Below the pieces are notes generated by a model. That model did no database searches. It had not been told where the DNA came from and saw only the letters and a program-made list of their open reading frames with translations. 64,000 nucleotides of DNA, from the NCBI GenBank assembly GCA_003605175.1, contig QWDA01000006.1:186001-250000 (forward strand), written 5' to 3'. Shown here in pieces: positions 31,391 to 42,146 of this stretch. The position numbers and the translations under genes are program-made. This stretch comes from Paracoccaceae bacterium (lineage in GTDB: Bacteria; Pseudomonadota; Alphaproteobacteria; Rhodobacterales; Rhodobacteraceae). Within the stretch, counting starts at the first letter, position 1, and each line of letters begins with the position of its first letter.

Positions 31391-31854
31391 CCGCGCCGAA
31401 CCCTCATCGCGGCGGCCTGCCGGTGGGCCATCTCTCCGATGTCGGCCCGGTCGAGGCCGGCGCCGTGCTCTGCTTCCGGCTCTGGTGCGACGGCCCGGCC
31501 GGCCGCACCGCGCTCCAAACCCATTTCCTCGGCAATCTCCACGCCCGCGCCGGCCGGTACGCGCTCGAGGCGCTCGAGACGCTCTGCGACCAGTGGATCC
31601 GCCACGCCCGCCGCCCGCTGATGCGCCACGACGTCGCCTGCGCCTGCCTCGGCGCCGACGAGGCGATCTTCGCCAATTTCGTCGCCACCGCCAGCGAGGG
31701 CGACCGCGAGGATGCGATGCTGATCGCCACAACCCTGGTCCGCGCCGACATGGCCGCGATGCTGGTCACGCTGGCCGGAGAGGTCGGCCTCGCGCTCCGC
31801 CGGATCTCCCGCCCGCCCGCCACCGAGCGGCGGCCGGAAACCGTACTGCATTGA
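31387..31854 (+). CDS. hypothetical protein of the iron operon
   Basis: A 155-residue, mostly helical, soluble-looking protein with no signal peptide, translationally coupled to hemP by a four-base overlap. It has several cysteines (VLCFRLWCDGP, HDVACACLGADEA) and two Arg/His-rich stretches (LCDQWIRHARRPLMRH). The CACLGADE region might bind a metal or haem, but this is speculation. I do not recognise the family. Its position suggests a role in haem or iron handling. Confidence 0.7.
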   Translation: MTAPNPHRGGLPVGHLSDVGPVEAGAVLCFRLWCDGPAGRTALQTHFLGNLHARAGRYALEALETLCDQWIRHARRPLMRHDVACACLGADEAIFANFVATASEGDREDAMLIATTLVRADMAAMLVTLAGEVGLALRRISRPPATERRPETVLH

Positions 31855-31878
31855 AAAGACAAGAAGGACAGTGACCTG

Positions 31879-33156
<1,278 letters not shown>

Positions 33157-33179
33157 CCCCGAACCCGGGATCCGCCGCC

Positions 33180-33479
33180 ATGATCGTCTGCCATTGCCAG
33201 AGCATCAGCAGCCACGACATCCATGCCGCCATCGACTGGATGCGGGCGGCGGATCCCGACACGCTCATCACCCCCGGAAAGGTCTATCGTGCGCTCGGCA
33301 AGGCGGCGGATTGCGGCGGCTGCCTGCCGCTCTTCCTTGACACCATGCGGCGCAACGACAACCTTGAAGTCCCCATGAATCTCCGCGGCTGGCGCGGCGG
33401 AGCGACACAGGAATCCAAGGCATGCAAGGCGACCAGAAAGTCATCGACTACCTCAATCGGGCGCTCCGGAGCGAGCTGA
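33180..33479 (+). CDS. bfd: bacterioferritin-associated ferredoxin
   Basis: A 99-residue 2Fe-2S protein that reduces bacterioferritin so stored iron can be released. The N-terminus [10 protein letters not shown] provides Cys4 and Cys6; ADCGGC provides Cys45 and Cys48. The spacing between pairs (38) is longer than in E. coli Bfd. The last 20 residues ([20 protein letters not shown]) look unlike Bfd and are encoded inside the start of bfr, 58 bases of overlap in a different frame; they may be a neutral tail due to loss of an earlier stop. Confidence 0.88.
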   Translation: MIVCHCQSISSHDIHAAIDWMRAADPDTLITPGKVYRALGKAADCGGCLPLFLDTMRRNDNLEVPMNLRGWRGGATQESKACKATRKSSTTSIGRSGAS

Positions 33480-33907
33480 CCGCGATCAGCCAGTACTGGC
33501 TGCACTACAAGCTGCAGGAAGACTGGGGCCTTGGCCACATGGCCAAGAAGAGCCGCGAGGAAAGCATCGAGGAGATGAACCACGCGGACAAGCTCATGGA
33601 CCGGATCATCTTCCTCGAAGGCCATCCGAACCTGCAGAAGCTCGACCCGCTTCGCATCGGCCAGACCCCGAAGGAGACGCTGGAATGCGACCTCGCTGCC
33701 GAGCAGGAGGCGCGCGCGCTCTACAAGGAAGCCCGCGAATATTGCCACGAGATCGGCGACCATGTGTCGAAAGCGCTGTTCGACGCGTTGCTGGCCGACG
33801 AGGAGGGGCATATCGACTTCCTCGAAACCCAGCTCGACCTGCACGACAAGATCGGATCCGAAAACTATGCCATGCTCAACGCCTCGAAAATGGATGAAGC
33901 GGACTAG
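33422..33907 (+). CDS. bfr: bacterioferritin
   Basis: A 161-residue subunit of the 24-mer iron-storage protein. Ferroxidase ligands Glu18, Glu51, His54, Glu94, Glu127 and His130 appear in place ([25 protein letters not shown]), and Met52 supplies the haem ligand. It overlaps bfd upstream and the di-haem gene downstream. Being in the same operon as hemP and the imelysins, it couples uptake and storage, although storage genes are often repressed under iron starvation; it may have its own promoter inside bfd. Confidence 0.95.
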   Translation: MQGDQKVIDYLNRALRSELTAISQYWLHYKLQEDWGLGHMAKKSREESIEEMNHADKLMDRIIFLEGHPNLQKLDPLRIGQTPKETLECDLAAEQEARALYKEAREYCHEIGDHVSKALFDALLADEEGHIDFLETQLDLHDKIGSENYAMLNASKMDEAD

Positions 33908-35408
33908 GCTGGCGGCGGCATTCGCCCTGGCGGCAGGTGCCGCCGGGGCCGGAACACTCGACGATCCCCATCTCGACATTGTCGCACGGACCGCCGAGGA
34001 GGCGGCGCGGATCGCCAGGGTCACCGCGCCCACCGTCGATTTCACCGCCGCCGAGAAGTTCGAGGCCAAGCCGGGCGGTGCCGCCAGCGTGCGCGCGCGC
34101 CGCAACCACGACGCCTTCTCGCAGCCCTCTGGCAACATGAGCTTCGAAGGCGAGCTGAACTTCAAGGTGGGCAACGGGCTGTTCCGCAAGCTCTGGGTCT
34201 CCGCCCCCTCCTCGACGCTCGCCTCCGACGGGCTCGGCCCGCTCTACAACGCCCGTTCCTGCCAGCGCTGCCACATCAAGGACGGCCGCGGCCACCCGCC
34301 CGAAGGCCCCGACGACGACGCCACCTCGATGTTCCTGCGCGTCTCGATCCCCGGCGCCCCCGGGGACGGCATCGCCGAGATCGAGGACTACATCGCCACC
34401 CTGCCCGACCCGGTCTACGGCACCCAGCTCCAGGACCGCGCGCTCCCCGGACAGCCGGCCGAGTACCGTCTGCAGATCGACTATACCGAGGAGCCGGTGG
34501 CCCTCTCCGGCGGCGAGACCGCCAGCCTGCGCCACCCCACCTACACCGCCGCCGACCTCGGCTACGGCCCCCTCGCCCCGGGCGCGATGCTCAGTCCCCG
34601 CGTGGCGCCGCAGATGATCGGGCTCGGCCTCCTGGAAACCATCCCCGCCGCCGACATCCTCGCCCATGCCGACCCCGACGATGCCGATGGCGACGGCATC
34701 TCGGGCCGGCCCAACATCGTCTGGTCGGCCGAGTTCGACCGCCCGATGCTCGGCCGCTTCGGCCTCAAGGCCGGCGCACCGACGATCCGCCACCAGTCCG
34801 CCGGCGCGTTCTCGGGCGATATCGGCATCTCCTCCCCGCTCTTCGACGCGCCTTCGGGCGAATGCACCGCGGCACAGGTGGCCTGCCTCACCGCGCCCAA
34901 CGGCGCCGGCGACGAGCGCGGCCATGAGATCGACGCGGAAGGGCTCGACCTCGTCACCTTCTACAGCCGCAACCTCGCCGTGCCCGAGCGCCGCGACGTG
35001 GCCGACGCGCAGGTGCTGCACGGCAAGCAGGTGTTCTACGAGACCGGCTGCATCGCCTGCCACACGCCGAAATTCGTCACTCACCGGCTGACCGGCCGCG
35101 ACGAGCAGAGCTTCCAGCTGATCTGGCCCTATACCGACATGCTCCTGCACGACATGGGACCCGGCCTCGCCGACAACCGCCCCGAGGCGCGCGCCACCGG
35201 CACCGAATGGCGCACCGCGCCGCTCTGGGGGATCGGCCTGACCGAACGGGTCTCGGGCCATACCTATTTCCTCCATGACGGCCGCGCCCGCTCGCTGCTC
35301 GAGGCCGTGCTCTGGCATGGCGGCGAAGCCCGTGCCCAGCGCGACACCGTGGTGACGATGCCGCCCGAAGACCGCGCCGCCCTGATCCGTTACCTGGAAA
35401 GCCTCTGA
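33894..35408 (+). CDS. di-haem c-type cytochrome, DUF1111/DHOR (thiol oxidoreductase-like) family
   Basis: A 504-residue exported protein with a signal peptide ([20 protein letters not shown]). Two haem c sites are visible: CQRCH (Cys123-His127) and CIACH (Cys386-His390). A calcium-like loop [12 protein letters not shown] lies at 260-271. This is the di-haem oxidoreductase (DUF1111) family that accompanies imelysins in iron operons; it may reduce or oxidise periplasmic iron, which is an inference. ATG 33894 overlaps the bfr end by 14 bases and gives the signal peptide. Its stop overlaps the next start (TGATG). Confidence 0.88.
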   Translation: MKRTRLAAAFALAAGAAGAGTLDDPHLDIVARTAEEAARIARVTAPTVDFTAAEKFEAKPGGAASVRARRNHDAFSQPSGNMSFEGELNFKVGNGLFRKLWVSAPSSTLASDGLGPLYNARSCQRCHIKDGRGHPPEGPDDDATSMFLRVSIPGAPGDGIAEIEDYIATLPDPVYGTQLQDRALPGQPAEYRLQIDYTEEPVALSGGETASLRHPTYTAADLGYGPLAPGAMLSPRVAPQMIGLGLLETIPAADILAHADPDDADGDGISGRPNIVWSAEFDRPMLGRFGLKAGAPTIRHQSAGAFSGDIGISSPLFDAPSGECTAAQVACLTAPNGAGDERGHEIDAEGLDLVTFYSRNLAVPERRDVADAQVLHGKQVFYETGCIACHTPKFVTHRLTGRDEQSFQLIWPYTDMLLHDMGPGLADNRPEARATGTEWRTAPLWGIGLTERVSGHTYFLHDGRARSLLEAVLWHGGEARAQRDTVVTMPPEDRAALIRYLESL

Positions 35409-36418
35409 TGCGCCTCGCCGCCCCGCTCCTCGCTCTCGCCCTCACCGCCACCGCGGCCCAGGCCGCAACGAAGGAAGAGGTGATTGCCGACGTCGTCGAT
35501 CACCACATCCTGCCGGGCTACCACGCGCTCACCCTCGAGACCGCCGCGCTCGACGCGGCCGCCCGGGCCGATTGCGACCCGCAATCCGCCCCGCTCCGCA
35601 CCGCCTATGGCAGCGCCTTCGACGCCTGGATCCGCGTGAGCCACCTGCGCTTCGGCCCCGCCGAGGCCGAGAACCGCGCCTTCGCCCTGGCCTTCTGGCC
35701 CGACACCCGCGGGGCCACGCCCAAGGCGCTGGCGGGCCTCGTCGCCACCGAGGACCCCGCCGTGGACGCCCCGGCCACCTTCGCCACGATCTCCATCGCC
35801 GCCCGCGGCTTTTACGCGCTCGAACGGCTCCTCTACGGCGAGATCGGCGCCGACGCCCCGGCCTATCGCTGCCGCCTCCTGCGCGCCATCACCGCCGACA
35901 TCGCCGCCACCTCCGCCGCGATCGAGGCCGACTGGCGCGAAAGCCATGCCGACCTGATGCGCCACCCCGCCCCCGACGGCCCCTATCGCGACGACGACGA
36001 GGTGCTGCGCGTGTTCTACACCGCGCTCACCACCGGGCTGCAGACCACCGCCGACACCCGCCTCGGCCGCCCGCTCGGCACGTTCGACAAGCCCCGCCCG
36101 ACCCGCGCCGAGGCCTACCGCTCCGGCCGCTCGCTCCGCCACGTGGTGCTCACCCTCGAGGCGCTCGCCGACCTCGCCCACCGCCTGGCCGCCCTCGCCC
36201 CCGACGAGCAGGGCAAGATCGACGCCGCCTTCGCCCGCGACATCGCCCGCGCACAAGGCCTCGACGACCCGACCCTCGCCGGCGTCGCCGACCCCGGCGC
36301 GAGGATCCGAATCGAGGCGCTGAAACAAGGGATCGACGACACCCGCGAACTCGTCGGCGGCGAGATCGCCCCCGCCCTCGGCATCGCCGCGGGCTTCAAC
36401 GCACTCGACGGAGACTGA
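35408..36418 (+). CDS. second imelysin-family protein, variant motif
   Basis: A 336-residue exported protein (signal peptide [19 protein letters not shown]) of the imelysin superfamily, shorter than the first imelysin. The GxHxxE signature is changed to Gly134-Phe-Tyr136-Ala-Leu-Glu139 (RGFYALERLLYGE), so the usual metal-type histidine is replaced by tyrosine. The two paralogues in one operon therefore may differ in role, for instance one binding iron and one structural. Start and stop are tightly coupled to both neighbours. Confidence 0.85.
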   Translation: MRLAAPLLALALTATAAQAATKEEVIADVVDHHILPGYHALTLETAALDAAARADCDPQSAPLRTAYGSAFDAWIRVSHLRFGPAEAENRAFALAFWPDTRGATPKALAGLVATEDPAVDAPATFATISIAARGFYALERLLYGEIGADAPAYRCRLLRAITADIAATSAAIEADWRESHADLMRHPAPDGPYRDDDEVLRVFYTALTTGLQTTADTRLGRPLGTFDKPRPTRAEAYRSGRSLRHVVLTLEALADLAHRLAALAPDEQGKIDAAFARDIARAQGLDDPTLAGVADPGARIRIEALKQGIDDTRELVGGEIAPALGIAAGFNALDGD

Positions 36419-36419
36419 C

Positions 36420-37517
36420 ATGGCCAATCGCCGCGGCTTCCTCGCCGGTCTCTTCGCCACGGGCCTCGCCCCGATGGCCACCTGGGCCGATGCCGGCGCC
36501 CCCACCCATCTCGCCGCCGCCCAGCGCCCGAACGGCGCCTTCGCGCTCTGCGGCCTCGACGGGGTGGGCGACGTCATCTTCACCCTGCCGCTGCCCGGTC
36601 GCGGCCACGCCGCCGCGGCCCACCCGATCCGCCCCGAGGCCGTCGCGCTGGCCCGCCGCCCCGGCACATTCGCCCTCGTCCTCGACTGCCTCCACGGCAA
36701 GGTCACCGCCGAGCTCGAAGCCCCCGAGGGCCGCCACTTCTACGGCCACGGCGCCTTCACCGCCGACGGCCGGATCCTCTTCACCCCGGAAAACGACTAC
36801 GAGGCCGCCCGCGGCCGCATCGGCCTCTGGGACGCCACCCGGGGCTACAAGCGGATCGGCGACATCCCCTCGGGCGGCACCGGCCCGCACGACATCCTGC
36901 GCCTGCCGGGCCGCGAGGTTCTCATGGTCGCCAATGGCGGCATCGAGACCCACCCCGACAGCGGCCGCGCCAAGCTCAACCTGCCGGTGATGCGCCCGAA
37001 CCTCGCCTATGTCGCCTATGACGGCGCGATCCTCGACATGATCGAACCCCCCGCCGCCGAGCACCTCAATTCGATCCGCCACCTCGCCGTACGCGCCGAC
37101 GGCCTCGCCGCCTTCGCCATGCAATGGGAGGGAACCGAAGACACCGCCCCCGCGCTCCTCGGCCTCCACCGGCTCGGCGACACCAAAGCCAGACACCTCG
37201 CCGCGCCCCCCGCCGACCACGCCCGCCTCCTCGGCTATGCCGGCTCGGTCGCCTTCTCGGGCGACGGCACCCGCGTCGCGATCACCGGCCCCAGGGGCGG
37301 CGCCGCCCATATCTTCGACCCCGAAACCGGCGCGCTGACCCGGATCCTCGAAAGCCCCGACATCTGCGGCGTCAGCGCCTCGGGCGACGGGCTCCTCTTC
37401 ACCACCGGCACCGGCCTCGCCCTGACCGGGACCGGCACCGGCCTCGCCCTGACCGGGACCGGCCCCGGCATCCAGGCCGCGCTCGCCTTCGACAACCATC
37501 TGGTCAAGGTTCTCTGA
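36420..37517 (+). CDS. DUF1513 family protein, probable beta-propeller
   Basis: A 365-residue protein with a twin-arginine-like N-terminus (MANRRGFLAGLFATGLAPMA), suggesting export, and repeated blades containing HDILRLPGREVLMVANGG, RHLAVRADGLAAFAMQWEG and VAFSGDGTRVAITGPRGG. This matches the DUF1513 (WD40-like) proteins that close imelysin iron operons. Function is unknown. Near residues 329-347 a nine-residue unit TGTGLALTG is duplicated by a 27-bp tandem repeat. Confidence 0.85.
   Translation: MANRRGFLAGLFATGLAPMATWADAGAPTHLAAAQRPNGAFALCGLDGVGDVIFTLPLPGRGHAAAAHPIRPEAVALARRPGTFALVLDCLHGKVTAELEAPEGRHFYGHGAFTADGRILFTPENDYEAARGRIGLWDATRGYKRIGDIPSGGTGPHDILRLPGREVLMVANGGIETHPDSGRAKLNLPVMRPNLAYVAYDGAILDMIEPPAAEHLNSIRHLAVRADGLAAFAMQWEGTEDTAPALLGLHRLGDTKARHLAAPPADHARLLGYAGSVAFSGDGTRVAITGPRGGAAHIFDPETGALTRILESPDICGVSASGDGLLFTTGTGLALTGTGTGLALTGTGPGIQAALAFDNHLVKVL
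37404..37457 (+). repeat. 27-bp tandem duplication inside the DUF1513 gene
   Basis: The unit starting ACCGGCACCGGCCTCGCC occurs twice back to back (37404-37430 and 37431-37457) without a mismatch, and part of a third follows. It keeps the frame and adds nine residues (TGTGLALTG) to a loop or strand. Identical copies indicate a recent slippage event. Confidence 0.85.
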
Positions 37518-37669
37518 CGGCCACACCCGGCACCCGGGTTCCAGGTACCGGCTAGGCGCAGGCGCCGCGCCATGGTATCGCCCTGTTTCAAGACCAGATT
37601 TGCGAAAATCGGGAGGATCCAACCTTCCAGGGCAGATTTCTACGAGGCGTTTCCGAGCAGACCGACCCG

Positions 37670-38149
37670 ATGGGCATGAATATCGACCCGAAACAGACCA
37701 AAGGCAGCCAGATCGCTGCGCTTCCCCTGCACTGGGACCGGAAGGGCAACCTGAGCGTCCTGATGGTGACCTCCCGCGACACCCGACGCTGGATCATGCC
37801 CAAGGGCTGGCTGATGGACGGCAAGAAGCCTTGGCGCGCCGCCGAGATCGAGGCGCTCGAGGAGGCCGGCGCCGAGGGCTATGTCGGCTCCGAGGAAATC
37901 GGCACCTACCATTACGACAAGATCCTCGACGACGGCACCGCGCTCCCCTGCGAGGTGATCGTCTACCCGATGATCGTCGAACGCCTGCGCAAGCGCTGGA
38001 AGGAGCGCCACGAACGCAAGCGCCGCTGGTTCACCCCCAAGGCCGCCGCCCGCCGGGTGAAGGAACCCGACCTCGCCGCGCTCCTCGAAAGCCTCGCAAC
38101 CAAACCCAAGAAAGTGCCGGCGGTGAAACGGCTTCTGAAATCGATCTGA
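37670..38149 (+). CDS. Nudix hydrolase
   Basis: A 159-residue protein (or 157 from the Met at 37676). The Nudix region reads PKGWLMDGKKPWRAAEIEAL then EEAGAEG; the catalytic EExG glutamates are present, while the usual Arg before the first Glu is Ile. The sequence SVLMVTSRDTRRWIMPKGW before it and the basic C-terminus (WFTPKAAARRVKEPDL) fit the DIPP-like group that cleaves diphosphoinositol polyphosphates or dinucleoside polyphosphates. Substrate not readable. It stands alone after the iron operon. Confidence 0.87.
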   Translation: MGMNIDPKQTKGSQIAALPLHWDRKGNLSVLMVTSRDTRRWIMPKGWLMDGKKPWRAAEIEALEEAGAEGYVGSEEIGTYHYDKILDDGTALPCEVIVYPMIVERLRKRWKERHERKRRWFTPKAAARRVKEPDLAALLESLATKPKKVPAVKRLLKSI

Positions 38150-38180
38150 GTTTCGGCTTTCCGCCCGCGCGCCACAAGCC

Positions 38181-39656
38181 CTATCGCGGTGAGCGGAATG
38201 CTCGAAACGTCGCCCTGTCAATCACGAATTTGACCGGACCGTATTTGCGTTCCTCTTCAATCGCCGCGGATTGCAGAATCTTCCCGGCAACGGCAGAGAC
38301 CCTGAGCGGCAGGTCATCCTCGTGCAATTGAACGACACCGCGAAACCGCACCGTGACTCGCCCATCTGTCACACGCGGATAATATGATTGCAGGTGGCAT
38401 ACGGTTCGGTTGGATCCGGTCAGTTCGAATTCGACACGGCGTCGCATCCTTGGTGCCTCGAATGAGATCGAGATATCCATTTTCGACCTTCCCGGCCCCA
38501 GCGCATCCGTCGTCTCGACCAGTTGCTCCCGGCCGGCGCACTCCACGACGCCCCGCGCCCGCCGTGTGACAGCCCGAAACACCGGGACGTCGCGACTCCG
38601 ATCCCGTCCGGAATAGCGGGCCTTCCGGGCTTCCGCGATGATCTTCCGCAGCACCCGCTGGCTCTTGGAAAGGGTGGCTGAATCCTTTGCCAACAGGACG
38701 GAGGCAACCTGCGAAGGGCTGGCGAATCCGCTGCGCCCGCAGACGCGTTCCACGACGGATTCCGGCATGGGCACGCCGAGAGCGTGGTGCAGATAGGAAA
38801 ACGCCACGGCACCCTGCCCGCCCAGCTTTCGGGATCGGACAATGAACATGAACTTTTCCCAATCTACCGTTTCGCGCAACAGAATGCGGGAGGCATCCAC
38901 GAGCCAGTCGCTGTGGGCGTGTCCGTCAACACATCCATGCCCGATCGCCATCGCCAACCGTTCCTCCGGCCCGGGAACGAATAACGGAACGCCGTAGAAA
39001 TCGACTCCGCTCAGATCTTCAAAGACCTCCCGGTCGCAGATGCTGTTGGAATTGGCGTCGTGATAGCCGCGGCGATGAATGTCGACATCGCCGAACTGAC
39101 CTTTCTTGAAGTTTCGCGCGCGCACGCTGGAAATACGCGCGCGCAGCCCCATTGCGCTTTCGCCGCGCGTGCTTTGCCAACCATCCGCGGCGAGAATTTC
39201 GAAGGCCGCGTTGAAGTCGGAATCCGAAAGGAGCAGATCCACATCGTAGGATGTTCTGGCTTTCTGCTCGGACGGCTCCAGGGCGACGCGCGCCGCTCCC
39301 TTCAGGAGGACCGGACGCAGGCCGGCCTCGACCATCTGTTGCAGCACCGGCATCGTCGCCCGCACAGCCAGTCGCGACCTCGTCCAGTTGAGGCGCTGCA
39401 GACCACAGAGTCGGGCATATTCCGGACGGTCCGCCAGGCGCTCTCCAAAGCGCGAGGTGATTGCCGCCAGAAGCCGATGTTCGGCGAATGTCGCATCGTC
39501 GAGATCGGTGTGGGAAAGCCAGTTTCCGAATGCATTCAACGCCACAGCGTCGTCCGGGCAGATGGCGGCGGTCAGCAGATCGTGCAATCCGCCATCGGGC
39601 CAGGCCCAGGCGATGCGGGGAAAGCGTCGGGCCGAAGCGTTGAAGGCCAGCGTCAT
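38181..39656 (-). CDS. NTP_transf_5 type nucleotidyltransferase
   Basis: A 491-residue protein, last gene of the operon that starts at 43583. The nucleotidyltransferase core shows LLKGAARVAL (117-126) and the acidic pair in YDVDLLLSD (Asp138, Asp140). Further blocks are FGDVDIHRRGYHD and SDWLVDASRILL. This resembles PF14907, an uncharacterised family frequent beside PqqD-like and HPr-kinase-like genes in RiPP-type and exopolysaccharide loci. The C-terminal 100 residues (from about 390) form an added beta-rich domain I do not recognise. It overlaps the upstream glycosyltransferase gene by four bases. Confidence 0.75.
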   Translation of the reverse strand: MTLAFNASARRFPRIAWAWPDGGLHDLLTAAICPDDAVALNAFGNWLSHTDLDDATFAEHRLLAAITSRFGERLADRPEYARLCGLQRLNWTRSRLAVRATMPVLQQMVEAGLRPVLLKGAARVALEPSEQKARTSYDVDLLLSDSDFNAAFEILAADGWQSTRGESAMGLRARISSVRARNFKKGQFGDVDIHRRGYHDANSNSICDREVFEDLSGVDFYGVPLFVPGPEERLAMAIGHGCVDGHAHSDWLVDASRILLRETVDWEKFMFIVRSRKLGGQGAVAFSYLHHALGVPMPESVVERVCGRSGFASPSQVASVLLAKDSATLSKSQRVLRKIIAEARKARYSGRDRSRDVPVFRAVTRRARGVVECAGREQLVETTDALGPGRSKMDISISFEAPRMRRRVEFELTGSNRTVCHLQSYYPRVTDGRVTVRFRGVVQLHEDDLPLRVSAVAGKILQSAAIEEERKYGPVKFVIDRATFRAFRSPR

Positions 39657-40333
39657 TCGATGCGCTCCTCTTTCATCCTTTGTCGCCTGCGCTCGAGCGC
39701 ACGATGTGCGACAGCGAGATAGCCCCGATCCCGTTCGCGGTCCTTACCGTAGGAAAGGCTTCCGGGAAGGATCCGGCGCAGCACCAGAACCTCGTCAAGA
39801 ACGATGAACGGGCACCCGGCCTCGCGCGCCCGGGCCAGCCAGTCGACCATGTCGCCCCGATTGCCGACCGGATCGATGATGTCTCCGATCTGGCCGAAGA
39901 CCTCCTTGCGGAACACGAGATCCGAACGGGTCATGCCCGGCCGCTCCTCGCCGGCGGTGAAGTCCTGCGACCCGTGGGAAAACTGCCGGTGCCGGGCAAA
40001 GACGAGAGACCGGGGCGGCGCCTTGGAAAGTGCCGCAAGTTGGCGTTCCATCTTCTCGGGCAGCCAGATGTCGTCCGCATCGACCGTCGCAATGATTGGG
40101 CTGCGCGCCTCTGCGATTCCGCGGCTGGTCGCCAATCCGGGGCCGGTATTCTCCTGTCGGAACACCCGGACAATGCCGGACGAGTCGGCCGCAATTTCCG
40201 CCGTTGCGTCGTCGGATCCGTCGTCCACCACCAGTATTTCGGCCGGCGCCACGGATTGGGCCAGCACCGAGCGGAGCGTTTCTCCGATCGTGCCTGCCGC
40301 GTTATGCGCCGGGATGACCACGCCATAGGACAT
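39653..40333 (-). CDS. family 2 glycosyltransferase A
   Basis: A 226-residue GT-A fold enzyme. The N-terminal nucleotide-sugar binding region reads YGVVIPAHNAAGTIGETLRSVLAQ and ILVVDDGSDDAT. The DxD-like motif is ATVDADDIW. Past that, FARHRQFSHGSQDF and RSDLVFRKEVFGQIG are typical acceptor-side sequences. It is short for GT2 but complete. It transfers a sugar to an unknown acceptor and lies between the second GT2 gene (3-bp gap) and the nucleotidyltransferase gene (4-bp overlap). Confidence 0.87.
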   Translation of the reverse strand: MSYGVVIPAHNAAGTIGETLRSVLAQSVAPAEILVVDDGSDDATAEIAADSSGIVRVFRQENTGPGLATSRGIAEARSPIIATVDADDIWLPEKMERQLAALSKAPPRSLVFARHRQFSHGSQDFTAGEERPGMTRSDLVFRKEVFGQIGDIIDPVGNRGDMVDWLARAREAGCPFIVLDEVLVLRRILPGSLSYGKDRERDRGYLAVAHRALERRRQRMKEERIE

Positions 40334-40336
40334 GCG

Positions 40337-41083
40337 TCAGATCAACTCCCGCGGCAGCTCGATCGCAAAGCTCGGCTTGTCCAGGACGAGGCTCGCATCC
40401 GCCCGCCTCCTTTGCAGACTCAAGAGCACGGCGCGGGCAAAGTACCGGGTCATGGCATCGGTATTCTTGGTCATGTTTCCGGGATGCCGCAGGTAGTAAT
40501 GCGACAACGTCGTCGTCTGGACGAAACGGGTACGGCTCTCGAAAACCCTGAGTATGTAATCCGTATCCTCCGCTTGAACGAGCGTCTCGTCGAACAGTCC
40601 GATCCGTTCGACCAGGCCGCGGCGCATCAGCGCGCAGGAAAGATGCACCGACGTCACGCGGCGCGTCACGGCATCGGTCGGCGGCACGAGCGTGTCGGGG
40701 TCGATCCTGTCGGTCACCACCATGTCGCCATAGGTGATTTCGATCTCGGGCCTGTCGCGCAACGTCACCAGGTCATGGTCGAAGCGTTCCGCCGCCATCA
40801 CGTCGTCCGAATCCAGAAACGTGACGATCTCGGTCTCCGGCAAGAGATGCGCGAGGCCGGTATTGCGCGCCGCGGCCACGCCGCCGTTCTCCCGACGCAC
40901 CGACCGGATCCCGTCATGTTCCGCGATCAGCCCGGCAATGACGTCAGGCGTTTCATCCGTCGAGCCGTCATCGACAATGAGGATATCCAGATCGACGGCA
41001 GCGCCATGTGCCAGCAGCGAACGGACCGCCAGAGGCAGGGTATCGGGCCGGTTGTAGACAGGCACGATGACGGTTGTCTTCAT
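40337..41083 (-). CDS. family 2 glycosyltransferase B
   Basis: A 248-residue GT2 enzyme: KTTVIVPVYNRPDTLPLAVRSLL, LDILIVDDGSTDETPDVI, RRENGGVAAARNTG and the DxD motif TFLDSDDVM. An ED-type catalytic site follows in ETLVQAEDTDYILRVF. The ATG at 41083 overlaps the kinase-like gene by four bases; the longer frame to 41881 is antisense-type noise. Two adjacent GT2 genes imply stepwise addition of two sugars to one acceptor. Confidence 0.87.
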   Translation of the reverse strand: MKTTVIVPVYNRPDTLPLAVRSLLAHGAAVDLDILIVDDGSTDETPDVIAGLIAEHDGIRSVRRENGGVAAARNTGLAHLLPETEIVTFLDSDDVMAAERFDHDLVTLRDRPEIEITYGDMVVTDRIDPDTLVPPTDAVTRRVTSVHLSCALMRRGLVERIGLFDETLVQAEDTDYILRVFESRTRFVQTTTLSHYYLRHPGNMTKNTDAMTRYFARAVLLSLQRRRADASLVLDKPSFAIELPRELI

Positions 41084-42144
41084 GGCTGCTGCCCCATGAT
41101 GAACTCGAGCAATGTCGCCGCGACCTCGGCCGGATCCGGCCCGAGATCCAGCCGGTAGCACGGCAATCCCCGGGCCACGTCGGCGGCTGTGGCATAGAGC
41201 AGCGACCGGTCGCCGGGTATCTGCGAGACGCCCGACGGCGCAAGCGCCAGAAAGGCATCCCTGGCGGATACCGGACGGACCGAGGTGCGATCCTTGCCGG
41301 ACACGGCCGGCAGAAGAAGCGCCTTCAGTGACAGCGCCTCCGTGCGGGCGGCCGGCCGCAGCTCGCGCAGGAACAACTGGTACTTTCCCTGCCAGTTCAT
41401 GTCCTGCGGGACAGCCGGGTGCTGCCCCAGGCCCAGCCGCCGAATCCCGGCCGGGTCCTGCTTGAGCGTTTCGAACACGGGATGCGCTGTCAGCGGGCCC
41501 CGCCGGACAAAGACGTAATCGTCGCCGACCGTTTCCAGCCCGTGAAGGATACCGGACAGAACCGTGCCCGACTTTCCGGATCCTCCCGCCCCGGCCAGAA
41601 GCACGCCCTTGCCGTCGATTCCAAGACTGCCGGCGTGCAGGAGAGCGCCCCCCGTCTGGCCGAGATGCCATTGGATGAGGTTCCTGAGAGGCGAACCCGG
41701 ATCCCATTTCGGAAAGCCGTCCGGCGCTGCCATGATCTGAAAGCCGCGTGCCGTGGCGCGGTCGAAAAGCTGCCAGAACCCGATATCGGGCATGAAGTGC
41801 AACCGGTAACGGGACGGCGCGAGAACCGACTCGATTTCGCGTTCGTTGTAATGGCTGGCCGCCCATCTCAGAACGGGCCAATCGCCCCGGCCGGCCACGC
41901 CGATGGCGATGCGAACGATCCCGGCGCCAGCCGGTCCGCTCGCAAAGATGGCGCGTTCGGCGAACCGGACATAGCTGGCGATCTCGGTTCTGACCTGAAA
42001 CCTGCAGCCCGCCACCGGCAGGTCCAGTACCGCACTCCCCCGTTCGAAGAGATCCTCGAACCGCTGAAAGAGCGCGCCGATATCGTCAACCAGCCGATCC
42101 GGTCCGAGGACCAGGTCGGATTTGACCGCGACTTCAGCCACCAC
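41080..42144 (-). CDS. HPr kinase-like P-loop protein
   Basis: A 354-residue protein whose C-terminal half resembles HprK-type serine kinases: a P-loop LLAGAGGSGKSGTV (GAGGSGKS at 185-192) and the downstream acidic motif ETVGDDYVFV (207-213) typical of that fold. The first 160 residues form an unrecognised N-terminal domain. Homologues are often found next to PqqD-like and NTP_transf_5 genes; in some lasso-peptide clusters such kinases phosphorylate the precursor tail. It follows the PqqD-like gene after 2 bp, so the two proteins probably work together. Confidence 0.8.
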   Translation of the reverse strand: MVAEVAVKSDLVLGPDRLVDDIGALFQRFEDLFERGSAVLDLPVAGCRFQVRTEIASYVRFAERAIFASGPAGAGIVRIAIGVAGRGDWPVLRWAASHYNEREIESVLAPSRYRLHFMPDIGFWQLFDRATARGFQIMAAPDGFPKWDPGSPLRNLIQWHLGQTGGALLHAGSLGIDGKGVLLAGAGGSGKSGTVLSGILHGLETVGDDYVFVRRGPLTAHPVFETLKQDPAGIRRLGLGQHPAVPQDMNWQGKYQLFLRELRPAARTEALSLKALLLPAVSGKDRTSVRPVSARDAFLALAPSGVSQIPGDRSLLYATAADVARGLPCYRLDLGPDPAEVAATLLEFIMGQQP

Positions 42145-42146
42145 GC

